Source: Pedobacter cryoconitis (lineage in GTDB: Bacteria; Bacteroidota; Bacteroidia; Sphingobacteriales; Sphingobacteriaceae). Taken from it: a DNA stretch of 64,000 bases. The DNA lies in NCBI RefSeq assembly GCF_014200595.1, contig NZ_JACHCG010000001.1, positions 2,294,001 through 2,358,000 of the forward strand, written 5' to 3'. Of this stretch, positions 55,551 through 63,947 are shown one piece after another; position 1 is the first letter of the stretch; the number at the start of each line of letters is the position of its first letter. The position numbers were made by a program, and so were the translations under genes. The notes beneath the pieces were generated by a model that made no database searches, had not been told where the DNA came from, and saw nothing but the letters and a program-made list of their open reading frames with translations.

Positions 55551-55946
55551 TCAATTATAAAACCGTTGCTCCAACATCAGAATTAGCGGTGTTACAAACT
55601 GGAGTGGCTGATCAATTGCTTTGCTCTGATGCAGTACAGACCACCCAAAGTTGTTCTTTTTGAGGATGAGGACTTTCTTCCCTTCATGAGTAAGGAGAAT
55701 ATACGTTCCATTTGATTTTGCATCCACATAAGCAGAAAGACATTGGTATTTGCTATGAAGTTCTACCGGGACTAAACGTTCAAAATGAGTTTCAAAAAGA
55801 TATTCAAGTCTGTTTTTTAACTTGGGATTTTGATTCCCTTTCGGATGTAATTCCAATTCAGAATGCTGAAGATTGAACTTGATCATCAGGTAAGTAAAAA
55901 GTATTGCGGGCGTTGCCGCAGAGAAAGCCAGAAGACCATTTCCCAT
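55551..55946 (-). CDS. Hypothetical protein with N-terminal membrane segment (131 aa)
   Basis: Hydrophobic start (LLAFSAATPAILFTYLMIKF), then a mixed soluble domain (YVDAKSNGTYILLTHEGKKVLILKK). No known domain. It follows an AraC-type regulator in the same direction after 50 bases and ends at a terminator. Confidence 0.6.
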   Translation of the reverse strand: MGNGLLAFSAATPAILFTYLMIKFNLQHSELELHPKGNQNPKLKNRLEYLFETHFERLVPVELHSKYQCLSAYVDAKSNGTYILLTHEGKKVLILKKNNFGWSVLHQSKAIDQPLQFVTPLILMLEQRFYN

Positions 55947-55996
55947 AATATAAATCTAATTTGAGATTAAAAATCTGTCTATTTTTTTTAAACACA

Positions 55997-56863
55997 TTAA
56001 TTTTGCTTCTTGCGAAACTGCTCAGGAGTTAGGCCAGTCTGTTTTTTAAAAGAAGTGACAAAATAGGATATACTTTCAAAGCCCAATTGGTTGGCAATTT
56101 CATTTACAGATGAATTGGTATAATGCAACAACCGCTGTGCTTCAATTGTGATCCGTTTTCTGATCAGGTCACCAGCAGTCTGACCGGTTTCTTCTTTGCA
56201 GATTTTGTTTAGGTAGTTAGGACTAACATGTAGGAGATCTGCATAACAAGATGGGAGTTTTTTCAACTGAAAATGCGTATCGATCAATTCTTCAAATTGA
56301 TGGATTTTTTCCTTTCTCATATTATTAAGTTTAAAGAAACCCGCAGGATTATAAAGCCTGTTCAGTTCGAATAGGATAATATTCAAATAAGACCGCAGCA
56401 CAGTTTTTGACTCTCTTTCCTGTAGAATAAATTCTTCATAGGATAATCTGATCAGCTGGTGCCAACGTGTTTTTTCCTGATCCTTTAGACGAATATGAGG
56501 TTGTGCCTCTCTTTGTAAAAAGGAGAACTGATACAAAATATTATTGTTATACCGTAATGAAAAAAACTGCTCGGTGAAACAAATAATGTGCCCTTTTGCC
56601 TGTCTGTTAAAATCGATACTTGAAATGCAGCCTGGTTTAATGATGATTGCTTTTGCATTGTCATGTAGGCGTATCCGCTGGTTATCTACCATTACTTCTC
56701 CCAAAGCATTATCCACAAGCAGCAAAGCATAAAAGTCTTGCCTGTGTGGGTACTCCAAAATCGGAAATGTGTCGACTAAACCAGATAGTTCACCCATCCA
56801 GAAATGCCTGATGCTATCACCAAATAAACCTATGCTACAAACAGGTAATTCTGTTGTTTGCAT
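55997..56863 (-). CDS. AraC-family transcriptional regulator
   Basis: 288 residues. The N-terminal half is a cupin-like sensor (EYPHRQDFYALLLVDNALGEVMVDNQRIRLHD with a conserved HxxxFY). The C-terminal AraC domain has both HTHs: LKKLPSCYADLLHVSPNYLNKICK, and NEIANQLGFESISYFVTSFKKQTGLTPEQFRK. It is the only regulator gene in the metal/haem block and is a candidate controller of it. Effector unknown. Confidence 0.92.
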   Translation of the reverse strand: MQTTELPVCSIGLFGDSIRHFWMGELSGLVDTFPILEYPHRQDFYALLLVDNALGEVMVDNQRIRLHDNAKAIIIKPGCISSIDFNRQAKGHIICFTEQFFSLRYNNNILYQFSFLQREAQPHIRLKDQEKTRWHQLIRLSYEEFILQERESKTVLRSYLNIILFELNRLYNPAGFFKLNNMRKEKIHQFEELIDTHFQLKKLPSCYADLLHVSPNYLNKICKEETGQTAGDLIRKRITIEAQRLLHYTNSSVNEIANQLGFESISYFVTSFKKQTGLTPEQFRKKQN

Positions 56864-56891
56864 GATGTGTTAGATGTGTTTGTGATATGAT

Positions 56892-57278
56892 TTAAACTTC
56901 AGAAAGTATAATTGACTGCGGAGGATGAAAGATGGAACACCAAAAATCACTTTGATGCTGTTGTGACTGTGGATAAATCGTTGGTTTTAAAACCGGGGAT
57001 TTCAGAAATGAAAATTTGAAATTAACCAATTGAGCAAAAAAGAGTTGGACATCTTTCAGTTTGATATCCGGAATATTCTGTTCCTGTTTATCACTCTTTT
57101 TAAGTTGGCTGGTCAAATAGCACTGACCCTCACAAATTGGGATCAGATCAAACCTGTTGATACAGATGTTTTTTGCAATATAATCTTGCTGGATATAAAA
57201 AGAAACCATAATCCATAGCTTATTCGTGCTTTGAAATAAAAAAGCAGCAAGTAAAAATATGGATAGTAGTTTTCTCAT
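56892..57278 (-). CDS. Small exported Cys-rich protein, copy 2
   Basis: 128 residues with the plan of copy 1: hydrophobic start (LLSIFLLAAFLFQSTNKLWIM), then C39, C49 and C53 in IAKNICINRFDLIPICEGQCYLTSQLK, and a C-terminal IFHPPQSIIL. Its ATG overlaps the stop of the SCO gene by four bases, so the two are translationally coupled. This is the strongest hint that the family works with copper delivery. Confidence 0.78.
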   Translation of the reverse strand: MRKLLSIFLLAAFLFQSTNKLWIMVSFYIQQDYIAKNICINRFDLIPICEGQCYLTSQLKKSDKQEQNIPDIKLKDVQLFFAQLVNFKFSFLKSPVLKPTIYPQSQQHQSDFWCSIFHPPQSIILSEV

Positions 57279-57901
57279 TTAATAGCCCGTCCAGGGAACT
57301 CTTCTTTTATTAAAATTTCTAAGTCTGAAATCAGTCTTGTCGTTTCCTCAGCACTGGTTCCGTCATAGACTCCTCTAATGTGTTGATTTTTATCGATCAG
57401 CAACAAGCCCCCGCTGTGTACATATCCACCGGGTGCTTTACTATCTGCATGTGCTGTGGCAAAATAGCTATCTGCGGCAATGGAGTAAATGGCCTCTTTT
57501 TCACCGGTCACGAAATGCCATTTTAGAGGGTCGACCCCTAATGCATCACTATGCGCCCTGAGTTTTTCAACAGTATCATGCTCTGGATCAATAGTGTGTG
57601 ATAAGAATAACACATCTTCATCCAAATAATATGCATCATATACCTTTTTCATCTGTATAGTCATTTTGGGACAAATTGTTGGGCAGGATAAAAAGATGAA
57701 GTCAGCAATATAAACCTTCCCTTTAAAGGTATCATTTGTTACAAGCTCATTTCGCTGATCGGTAAATGAGAAAGGCTTGATCGTCGGGTAAATGGTATCT
57801 TTTCCAATCACCTCAGGATTTCCAAGTATAGGCAGTCGGATCTCGTTCCTGGAACAACCAAAAATCAATACAATAAAGACCAATACCAATACAATTTTCA
57901 A
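57275..57901 (-). CDS. SCO1/SenC/PrrC family copper chaperone lipoprotein
   Basis: 208 residues. Lipobox in VLIFGCSRNE, then a thioredoxin fold with the Cu-binding C-x-x-x-C (SCPTICPKM) and the distal His in YVHSGGLLLIDKN. SCO proteins insert copper into cytochrome oxidase or act as thiol reductases. It follows the YHS gene by five bases. The bd-like oxidase nearby has no CuA site, so the target is more likely another copper protein such as MbnP or an oxidase elsewhere. Confidence 0.92.
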   Translation of the reverse strand: MKIVLVLVFIVLIFGCSRNEIRLPILGNPEVIGKDTIYPTIKPFSFTDQRNELVTNDTFKGKVYIADFIFLSCPTICPKMTIQMKKVYDAYYLDEDVLFLSHTIDPEHDTVEKLRAHSDALGVDPLKWHFVTGEKEAIYSIAADSYFATAHADSKAPGGYVHSGGLLLIDKNQHIRGVYDGTSAEETTRLISDLEILIKEEFPGRAIK

Positions 57902-57906
57902 AACAA

Positions 57907-58209
57907 TTATTTTTTAGTTTTAAGATAAGCTTTTGGATTCTTAACAAATCTGGATTTACAAGATTTGCTGCAAAACCCATAGACCTTTTTATCTGCAACA
58001 GCCGTATCTGCCAAAAATTTAAATGCAGGCATTCCACATACCGGATCTTTTTTATCAGCCAGGTCCTTTTCTGCAATTCTAATTTTTGTGGTGTCATTAG
58101 AACATTCAGAACTCATTCCAGTTATTGCTGGTGATGGATTCACATTGGTCATTGAACACATTAGTATGATTGTTCCCAATGTACTTAATAGACTTATTAA
58201 ACTTTTCAT
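57907..58209 (-). CDS. YHS-domain exported metal-binding protein
   Basis: 100 residues. Signal segment (LLSTLGTIILMCS), then a YHS domain at about 52-97 (KDPVCGMPAFKFLADTAVADKKVYGFCSKSCKSRFVKNP). The CGM plus FCSxxC cysteines match the metal-binding form found with copper and zinc ATPases and heavy-metal operons. It leads the YHS-SCO-Cys-rich trio. Confidence 0.85.
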   Translation of the reverse strand: MKSLISLLSTLGTIILMCSMTNVNPSPAITGMSSECSNDTTKIRIAEKDLADKKDPVCGMPAFKFLADTAVADKKVYGFCSKSCKSRFVKNPKAYLKTKK

Positions 58210-58295
58210 AATTCTTTAAATTAAATAATTTACTTGAACACTACTGTTATATTACCTGATCTTCTTTTTTCAATCATACTTCTCAGAGTGTTCCT

Positions 58296-59024
58296 CTATT
58301 TAGTATTGGCAACTTGTTTAATATTGGGTTTTCCAACCACAAGGCCAGCATTTGCATCCCATTTATCGTATTCCATTATTGCACTTACAAATAGTGCTTC
58401 CTTCATTCCTCTATATTTGGCTACAACATGTAATGCTCCATCAATACCAGCAGAAACCCCAGCTGTAGATAGCAGTTTGCCATGCTCCACAAATCTTACA
58501 TTGCCTACGAATTTCGAATTAGGTGTAAGCCTTTGTAAAGTATCTATAGCCTCAGCATGTGTAGTAACAGTTTTATAATCCAATATACCTGCTTTTGACA
58601 AGAGTTGTGCACCTGTACATACGGACATCGTTAACTTAGTTTTCTTATGAACTTCTTTTATCCAATTGATTACTTCTCTATTGTTCACCACAGGATCAAG
58701 TTCTTCCAATGGGGCTCCCGGAAGTACGATGATGTCAGGTTGCGGGGCATTAGAAATTGTATAATCGGGATAAATCCGAATTACAGATTTTTCAGTTCGC
58801 ATCAGTCCCAAATCTGCTGCAACTGTATACACACGAAATCCTTTGGCATTACTAAAAACTTCAGCTGGCCCTGCAAAATCGAGCAGTTCCACACCTGGGT
58901 AAACAAAAATGGCGACATTTAATACTGCACTACCCCCTTCAACATATTCAGCAGTTCTATCATGACAACCATTAGTAATTAATAGCACTAGAAGAGAGGC
59001 AATCTTCAAAAAACATCTATTCAT
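58296..59024 (-). CDS. DJ-1/PfpI lipoprotein resembling isonitrile hydratase
   Basis: 242 residues from the ATG at 59022-59024. The longer frame overlaps the upstream gene. Lipobox in LLITNGCHDR, then a DJ-1/PfpI fold with the nucleophile Cys in LTMSVCTGAQLLSKAG and the following TVTTHAEAIDTL, the pattern I associate with isonitrile hydratases and AraC-type DJ-1 domains. It lies ten bases after the CDICGCG gene. An exported, lipid-anchored DJ-1 enzyme is unusual. Substrate unknown. Confidence 0.82.
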   Translation of the reverse strand: MNRCFLKIASLLVLLITNGCHDRTAEYVEGGSAVLNVAIFVYPGVELLDFAGPAEVFSNAKGFRVYTVAADLGLMRTEKSVIRIYPDYTISNAPQPDIIVLPGAPLEELDPVVNNREVINWIKEVHKKTKLTMSVCTGAQLLSKAGILDYKTVTTHAEAIDTLQRLTPNSKFVGNVRFVEHGKLLSTAGVSAGIDGALHVVAKYRGMKEALFVSAIMEYDKWDANAGLVVGKPNIKQVANTK

Positions 59025-59034
59025 AGCTATTCCT

Positions 59035-59961
59035 TTAAAAAGGTAAGGACATGTGAACCATAAGGCGATTTCCAGCATACGCTCTACCTCCTGCAAGATC
59101 CTGCGACCGCACATTTTGATAATTAGCGCCGAATGAAACCCCTTTCATCGCTACCTCTACACCACCAACAGCAGATAGAGAATATCCACCTGATACAGCT
59201 ACGTCATATTTCTTACTTTCCACATCTTTAGACGCAGTTTCATAAAGTACGCCAATATTAGGAGCAACAGTTACTTTATTCGCTATCCTGAATTTATAAT
59301 AGGCCAATACATTTGTGGTGAATTTGTTACCATAACGATATTCATACTTATTTTCTGTATTGATCTTATAGTTCACATTGGCATTGACGCCCATATCATT
59401 GTAACGGATATCATAAGCCGCATTTAAGGTAAAATCTGTACTAGCAGTTCCCAATTGGAAGTTGTTCGGAGATTCGCTTACAGCTAAACGTTCAGTAGGC
59501 TCATACTTTCCGGTAGGCACCTTAATTCCACCACCTATCCATAAAGATTGAACCAACAAACGTTCACCCAAAGTCCCTTTGTGGTCAAGCAATTTATAAT
59601 ATCCCATAAGGGCAATATCACCCAACCCTGTTTTTGTTCCATTTCCAGTCTGACTAACACGTTCATTGAAATTATAAGGTACAAAAGCCAGTACCCTAAA
59701 TCTAGTTCCAAAATTCCAACCACCCCAAAGCTCCGCACTCCGGTAAATCTCCTCAGCTGTGATTGGCGTACGTTCTCCGAAAGGACCCAGATGAGTCCTT
59801 AATGTTTTATGCTGATAGCGTAAGCCAATAAAACGCTTATTGTACTCTGGTAAAATCCCCAAATAATAGCTCCCAACACCGCAACCACATATATCACATG
59901 CCCGGGTAGCTGTTATACTTATCATAACCAACACCAGCGCAGTCATTATTTTATTTTTCAT
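59035..59961 (-). CDS. CDICGCG outer-membrane beta-barrel protein
   Basis: 308 residues. Signal peptide ending at TRA, directly followed by CDICGCG, a Cys-rich motif at the mature N-terminus. The rest alternates like a barrel (RVLAFVPYNFNERVS, LGDIALMGYYKLL, GGGIKVPTGKYEP) and ends in the outer-membrane signature MVHMSLPF. It follows the second MbnH by two bases. I infer an outer-membrane partner of the MbnP/MbnH system, for metal passage or surface display. Confidence 0.8.
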   Translation of the reverse strand: MKNKIMTALVLVMISITATRACDICGCGVGSYYLGILPEYNKRFIGLRYQHKTLRTHLGPFGERTPITAEEIYRSAELWGGWNFGTRFRVLAFVPYNFNERVSQTGNGTKTGLGDIALMGYYKLLDHKGTLGERLLVQSLWIGGGIKVPTGKYEPTERLAVSESPNNFQLGTASTDFTLNAAYDIRYNDMGVNANVNYKINTENKYEYRYGNKFTTNVLAYYKFRIANKVTVAPNIGVLYETASKDVESKKYDVAVSGGYSLSAVGGVEVAMKGVSFGANYQNVRSQDLAGGRAYAGNRLMVHMSLPF

Positions 59962-59963
59962 AT

Positions 59964-61010
59964 CTATTGTTCTGATAACATTTTGTTATTGATAAAATCC
60001 ATATCGTTCAGGGTATTCAGAAATGCTGTAAGTTTAGCTTTTTGATCTTCATTTAATGCTATGCCAAGCTTTCCATTCTGATTCAGTAACGGGTCTAAAT
60101 TAGGCGTAGCCTGAACCTCCGAATTATAATGTTCCAATACACCAGCCAGTGATAAAAACCTCCCATCGTGCATATAAGGTGCAGTATATTGCAAGTTCCT
60201 TAGTGATGGTACCTTAAACTTATATTTATCTGTTTCTATTAGCGTAGCACCATATAAGCCTTTGTCATTGATCGTACTGATTCCTAAACCATTGTTACGG
60301 AAAGATCCGTCGGTGAATAAAGGCTCGGAATGACAAGAGGCACACTTTTCTTTAAATATTACATAGCCTGCCTGCTCATTTGCCGTAAAGGTTGCGCCAG
60401 CTTCCTTACGCATCACCTTGTCGTATTTGGAATTGCTGCTCACACACATTACCATAAATTGAGACAAGGCTTTCATGAAACGTGCCGTTGTTACTTCTTC
60501 TGTTCCAAAAGCACCTTTAAACATGGCTGTGTACTTAGGCAATGCACGGATTTTGTTCAATACATTATCAAGATTTTCATCCATTTCTTCATGGGTAGTG
60601 ATAGGTGTGATCGGTTGAAGATCAAGATCAAAAACGCCACCACCCCACATAAATGCCTTGCTCCATGCGAGGTTCATAATTGGCGGTGAGTTACGTGTTC
60701 CTAATCGGTCATCGATACCGTGGCTCACATCATGTCCGTGCTGCGTAAATGCAGAAGACTGGATGTGGCAAGAGCCACAGGTAATGGTATTGTTTCGTGA
60801 AAGTCTGGGTTCGTAAAACAACGCCCTACCTAGTTCAAACCCTTCTTTTGTAACTGGATTATTGGCAAAATTATACACAGGCTCCGGAAAATTCGCCGGT
60901 TTTTGAAATCCCAGAAACTTTTCTATCTCTTCTTTGATCGGATTGTCTTTCTTACAGGCCAATATAAAAAGGCCAAAAAGACACAGTACGATCCAATGTT
61001 TCTTCTTCAT
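59964..61010 (-). CDS. mbnH: MbnH/MauG-like dihaem cytochrome c peroxidase, copy 2
   Basis: 348 residues. Lipobox in FGLFILACKK. Two haem c sites: C78-G-S-C81-H82 and C223-A-S-C226-H227. The conserved tail is FKVPSLRNLQYTAPYMHDGRFLSLAGVLEHY. MbnH enzymes use peroxide and a bis-Fe(IV)-like state to oxidise a Trp of their MbnP. The MbnP gene five bases upstream is the natural substrate. A plain peroxidase role is the alternative. Confidence 0.9.
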   Translation of the reverse strand: MKKKHWIVLCLFGLFILACKKDNPIKEEIEKFLGFQKPANFPEPVYNFANNPVTKEGFELGRALFYEPRLSRNNTITCGSCHIQSSAFTQHGHDVSHGIDDRLGTRNSPPIMNLAWSKAFMWGGGVFDLDLQPITPITTHEEMDENLDNVLNKIRALPKYTAMFKGAFGTEEVTTARFMKALSQFMVMCVSSNSKYDKVMRKEAGATFTANEQAGYVIFKEKCASCHSEPLFTDGSFRNNGLGISTINDKGLYGATLIETDKYKFKVPSLRNLQYTAPYMHDGRFLSLAGVLEHYNSEVQATPNLDPLLNQNGKLGIALNEDQKAKLTAFLNTLNDMDFINNKMLSEQ

Positions 61011-61015
61011 GGTAT

Positions 61016-61873
61016 TTAATTTTCAGTATGGTCATGTCTGAACATTTCAAGAAAATTCACTGCAATTTTAGCAGTAAAATCGTCAAACATCACATTTGGA
61101 TGTTCAGCAATTCTAAAACTATTCTTACCATTAAAAACCTTCATTATATCAACAAAAAGATGGATGTTACTCTGACGGTCTTTCCTTACTTTAGCTATTC
61201 CTGCTGTCCTTAAATCTACATTAATCAACTTAATGTTATTGAGTGTCGGTGCACTGTAACCGCCGAAAAAGCCAATATGGTATTTCATCTGTTTCTTGCC
61301 CGTAGGATCACCATTTGCGTCATCTGATACTACATTCGAGTTCCCTTCGAACTTAAAGAAGATGTAACCGCTGTTCCAACCCCAATACATCCCACCGCCA
61401 TCGTGACCACCACCAGCTGCAGGATCGAGTACCCCTGTACGTTTGTCTATTGGCATAGTACTACGCAAACTATCTACACCTAATGTGAAGGTTAAATTGG
61501 TATAATCTCCTTCAGGCACATTGACCTTCGCAAACCGGGTGCCCTTGTCATCACCTTTAATCAGGAAATAACTACTGTCTGGATTTACGGTGAAGATGTT
61601 TCCAGCCGCAGTGGTGACCTTAATATTACTGATGAAATACTGAACCCTTGATACCGTAAAGGCTTCACCCTCCGCATTTTTATAGGGGTTGCCTGTATTG
61701 TTAAAAGCCAATGTTCGTTCCCCCACAATATTATCAAACTCAACAGAAAGTGGTGCCAGGTTTTCTTTCTGAAAATCTGGAGTAGAATCGTCTTTTTTAG
61801 AACAGGCTGCAAATAGCAGCATGAAGCTGAAAAGCAGTATTGATTTTAAGCTTTTTCCTTTTGTAATCATCAT
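61016..61873 (-). CDS. mbnP: MbnP-family copper lipoprotein, copy 2 (canonical motif)
   Basis: 285 residues with lipobox C24 (LLFAAC). It carries the usual MbnP motif GMYWGWNSGYIFFKFEG (W164, W166), preceded by GGGHDGG with a candidate ligand His157, plus SVEFDNIVGERTL and QYFISNIKV. Its neighbours on both sides are MbnH-like peroxidases. It differs clearly from copies 1 and 3, which read SWMW. Expected role: periplasmic or outer-membrane Cu(I) binding after kynurenine formation. Confidence 0.9.
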   Translation of the reverse strand: MMITKGKSLKSILLFSFMLLFAACSKKDDSTPDFQKENLAPLSVEFDNIVGERTLAFNNTGNPYKNAEGEAFTVSRVQYFISNIKVTTAAGNIFTVNPDSSYFLIKGDDKGTRFAKVNVPEGDYTNLTFTLGVDSLRSTMPIDKRTGVLDPAAGGGHDGGGMYWGWNSGYIFFKFEGNSNVVSDDANGDPTGKKQMKYHIGFFGGYSAPTLNNIKLINVDLRTAGIAKVRKDRQSNIHLFVDIMKVFNGKNSFRIAEHPNVMFDDFTAKIAVNFLEMFRHDHTEN

Positions 61874-61875
61874 GA

Positions 61876-62961
61876 TTATGGATTAGGGTTATTAATTTTT
61901 TTATTAGTCGTGAATTCATAATCGGTAAGCGTACCCAGAAAAGCAATAATTGCCTCTCTTTCTGTTTGAGAAAGCGGTATGCCTGCCTGACCATGATTCT
62001 GATTAAGCAACATATCTGTAGTCGGAGAGATTTTAATCCCGGATTGATAATGATCCAGCACCTCATCAATGGTTTTAAATCTGCCATCATGCATATAAGG
62101 CGCAGTGAGCATTACATTTCTTAGTGAAGGCGTTTTGAATTTACCCATGTCGCCGGGATCAAAAGTCACCCTAAAACGACCTTGAAAAATCCCTTCATGC
62201 TCGTCGGTGAAAGCAGCATCAATGCCGTTATTATGGTAACCATCATCCGTAAACAACTCCCCGCTATGGCAAGATTTACATTTGCTGTTCACCAGGCTCA
62301 TGCCAAGTAATTCAGTAGCTGAAAGACTGCCCCCTGCTTCAGCTCTTTTGAACTTGTCATATCTAGAAGTACCAGAAACCAACGTACGCTGGAACTGAGC
62401 CAATGCTTTCACCATATTTGCAGATTTAATATCCTCATTAAACGCTTTTCTAAACAGGCTTACATAACCAGGTATTTGTTTCAGTTCACTTTCCAGCTCT
62501 AGAAGGTCCTGATGCATCTCATCAGCACTAGTCAAAGGCCCAAATGCCTGAGATTCGAGGTTCTTCGAACCGCCATCCCAAAACAGTCCGGTTTTTGCCC
62601 AGGCCAGATTAAACAATGCAGGAGCATGCCTGTCTAATTTTTTGCCTGAAACGCCAATCGTACTCAATGCTACTCCATCAGTAAAAGCAAGATCCTGACG
62701 ATGACAAGAGGCACAGGAAATCCTGTTGTTGCCAGAAAGCCTGACGTCATAAAAAAGCATTCTGCCCAATTCAATTCCTTCAGCAGTTAATGGGTTATCC
62801 AGATCCTGCTGAGCAGCCGGGAAGTTACCCGGCACCTCCAGCTTTATAGCATGAGGTACCGGATTAGGTTCTTCAACGGTATTATCCTTTTTACAAGATG
62901 ATACAGTAGCCAGTAATAGAATAAAGACAGGAATCCACAAATCTGCGATCTTACCTGCCAT
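61876..62961 (-). CDS. mbnH: MbnH/MauG-like dihaem cytochrome c peroxidase, copy 1
   Basis: 361 residues. Lipobox in LLLATVSSCKK. Haem sites C83-A-S-C86-H87 and C228-K-S-C231-H232. The family tail FKTPSLRNVMLTAPYMHDGRFKTIDEVLDHY is intact. It is sandwiched between MbnP copy 1 (four bases upstream) and copy 2 (two bases downstream), so it could modify either. Confidence 0.9.
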   Translation of the reverse strand: MAGKIADLWIPVFILLLATVSSCKKDNTVEEPNPVPHAIKLEVPGNFPAAQQDLDNPLTAEGIELGRMLFYDVRLSGNNRISCASCHRQDLAFTDGVALSTIGVSGKKLDRHAPALFNLAWAKTGLFWDGGSKNLESQAFGPLTSADEMHQDLLELESELKQIPGYVSLFRKAFNEDIKSANMVKALAQFQRTLVSGTSRYDKFKRAEAGGSLSATELLGMSLVNSKCKSCHSGELFTDDGYHNNGIDAAFTDEHEGIFQGRFRVTFDPGDMGKFKTPSLRNVMLTAPYMHDGRFKTIDEVLDHYQSGIKISPTTDMLLNQNHGQAGIPLSQTEREAIIAFLGTLTDYEFTTNKKINNPNP

Positions 62962-62965
62962 TGGA

Positions 62966-63748
62966 TTAGTTGACAGATTTTACTGAAAATACTTTTGTTG
63001 AATAGTTTGTTGCAACTGCCGCCATTATTTCTGCTTTTGAAGCGCCAACCACTGGATTGGTTACCACATCCATACCATCAATGGTTTTCGCCACATCAGC
63101 ATTTAAAACAATCTTAGTATCCTTGGCAGAACTGATTTTAACGGCTTGAGGTAAATCAAGTGTTACTGTTTTGTAATTTGCGTTTAAGCCTGTTTCTACT
63201 AATAAAGTTTTAGATGAACCGTTTTCAGTTACTTTACCGCCAACAGATGAGAAAATATAACTGGTCATCCACATCCAGGAGACATTAGTCATCCCATTTA
63301 ACTGAGAAAGTTCGCCTGTTTGCAGACTTAAATTGTCATTGTATTTCTGATCTACACCGATAGAAAATTTGATGGTTTTATAATCTCCCAATGGGATATT
63401 TGACAAAACCACATCTTCCCGCTTTTTAGCAGGATAGGTAAATGCTCCATCCTGAACAGGAACAGCGCTCGTTTCTTCAACCAGATAGTAAGAATTAGGC
63501 ACTTTGTACTCTTCACCTTTGCTATTTACAAGGGTAACATTACTTACCCAATATCTGAATTTACTGAAATTAAGTGTCTTTGTCCCAGAAGTAAAGTCCT
63601 TATTTAATGCAAAATCCTGGGATCCGAATACCGCATCAAAGGAAACAGTTGCTTTACCGTCGGCTTCAGCCGGAACTGTATCACTGTCTTTTGAACATGA
63701 TGTAAATAATAAAGTAGATAAACTTATGATAGATAATAATTTTTTCAT
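62966..63748 (-). CDS. mbnP: MbnP-family copper lipoprotein, copy 1
   Basis: 260 residues with lipobox C18 (LLFTSC). TVSFDAVFGSQDF, FSKFRYWVSNVTLV, VPNSYYLVEETSA, FSIGVD, and the motif SWMWMTSYIFSSV (W158, W160). Its sequence is close to copy 3 (51620-52393) through most of its length, by eye around half identical. It is the first complete gene of the MbnP/MbnH operon. About 200 bases of upstream DNA separate it from the partial gene at the window edge. Confidence 0.9.
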   Translation of the reverse strand: MKKLLSIISLSTLLFTSCSKDSDTVPAEADGKATVSFDAVFGSQDFALNKDFTSGTKTLNFSKFRYWVSNVTLVNSKGEEYKVPNSYYLVEETSAVPVQDGAFTYPAKKREDVVLSNIPLGDYKTIKFSIGVDQKYNDNLSLQTGELSQLNGMTNVSWMWMTSYIFSSVGGKVTENGSSKTLLVETGLNANYKTVTLDLPQAVKISSAKDTKIVLNADVAKTIDGMDVVTNPVVGASKAEIMAAVATNYSTKVFSVKSVN

Positions 63749-63947
63749 TTTTGTTGTATAAATTTTGTGGTGCGTCCAAAAGGAGACATACTTAATAGGT
63801 AGTGATCAATACAGTCTGAATTACAGCAACTGTATTAAAGACAATAAATAAATTGAGGTAAACATCTCGCTATGATCGCTCAAAGGCATAGCATCAATAC
63901 CTAAATTGTCCAAAGACAAAAAAGTAATGCATAAAGTGATGTTTTAA
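63749..63947. other. Upstream region of the MbnP/MbnH operon
   Basis: 199 bases without a gene. It should hold the promoter of the operon on the minus strand. I did not find a convincing TAnnTTTG/TTTG pair, a metal-box palindrome or a riboswitch. Confidence 0.4.

Noticed and set aside
62559..62571. GGTTCTTCGAACC as a possible second attachment site of the tRNA-Lys element
   Set aside because: It shares only the TTCGAA core with the tRNA T-loop, lies inside an MbnH coding region, and lacks the flanking tRNA bases.
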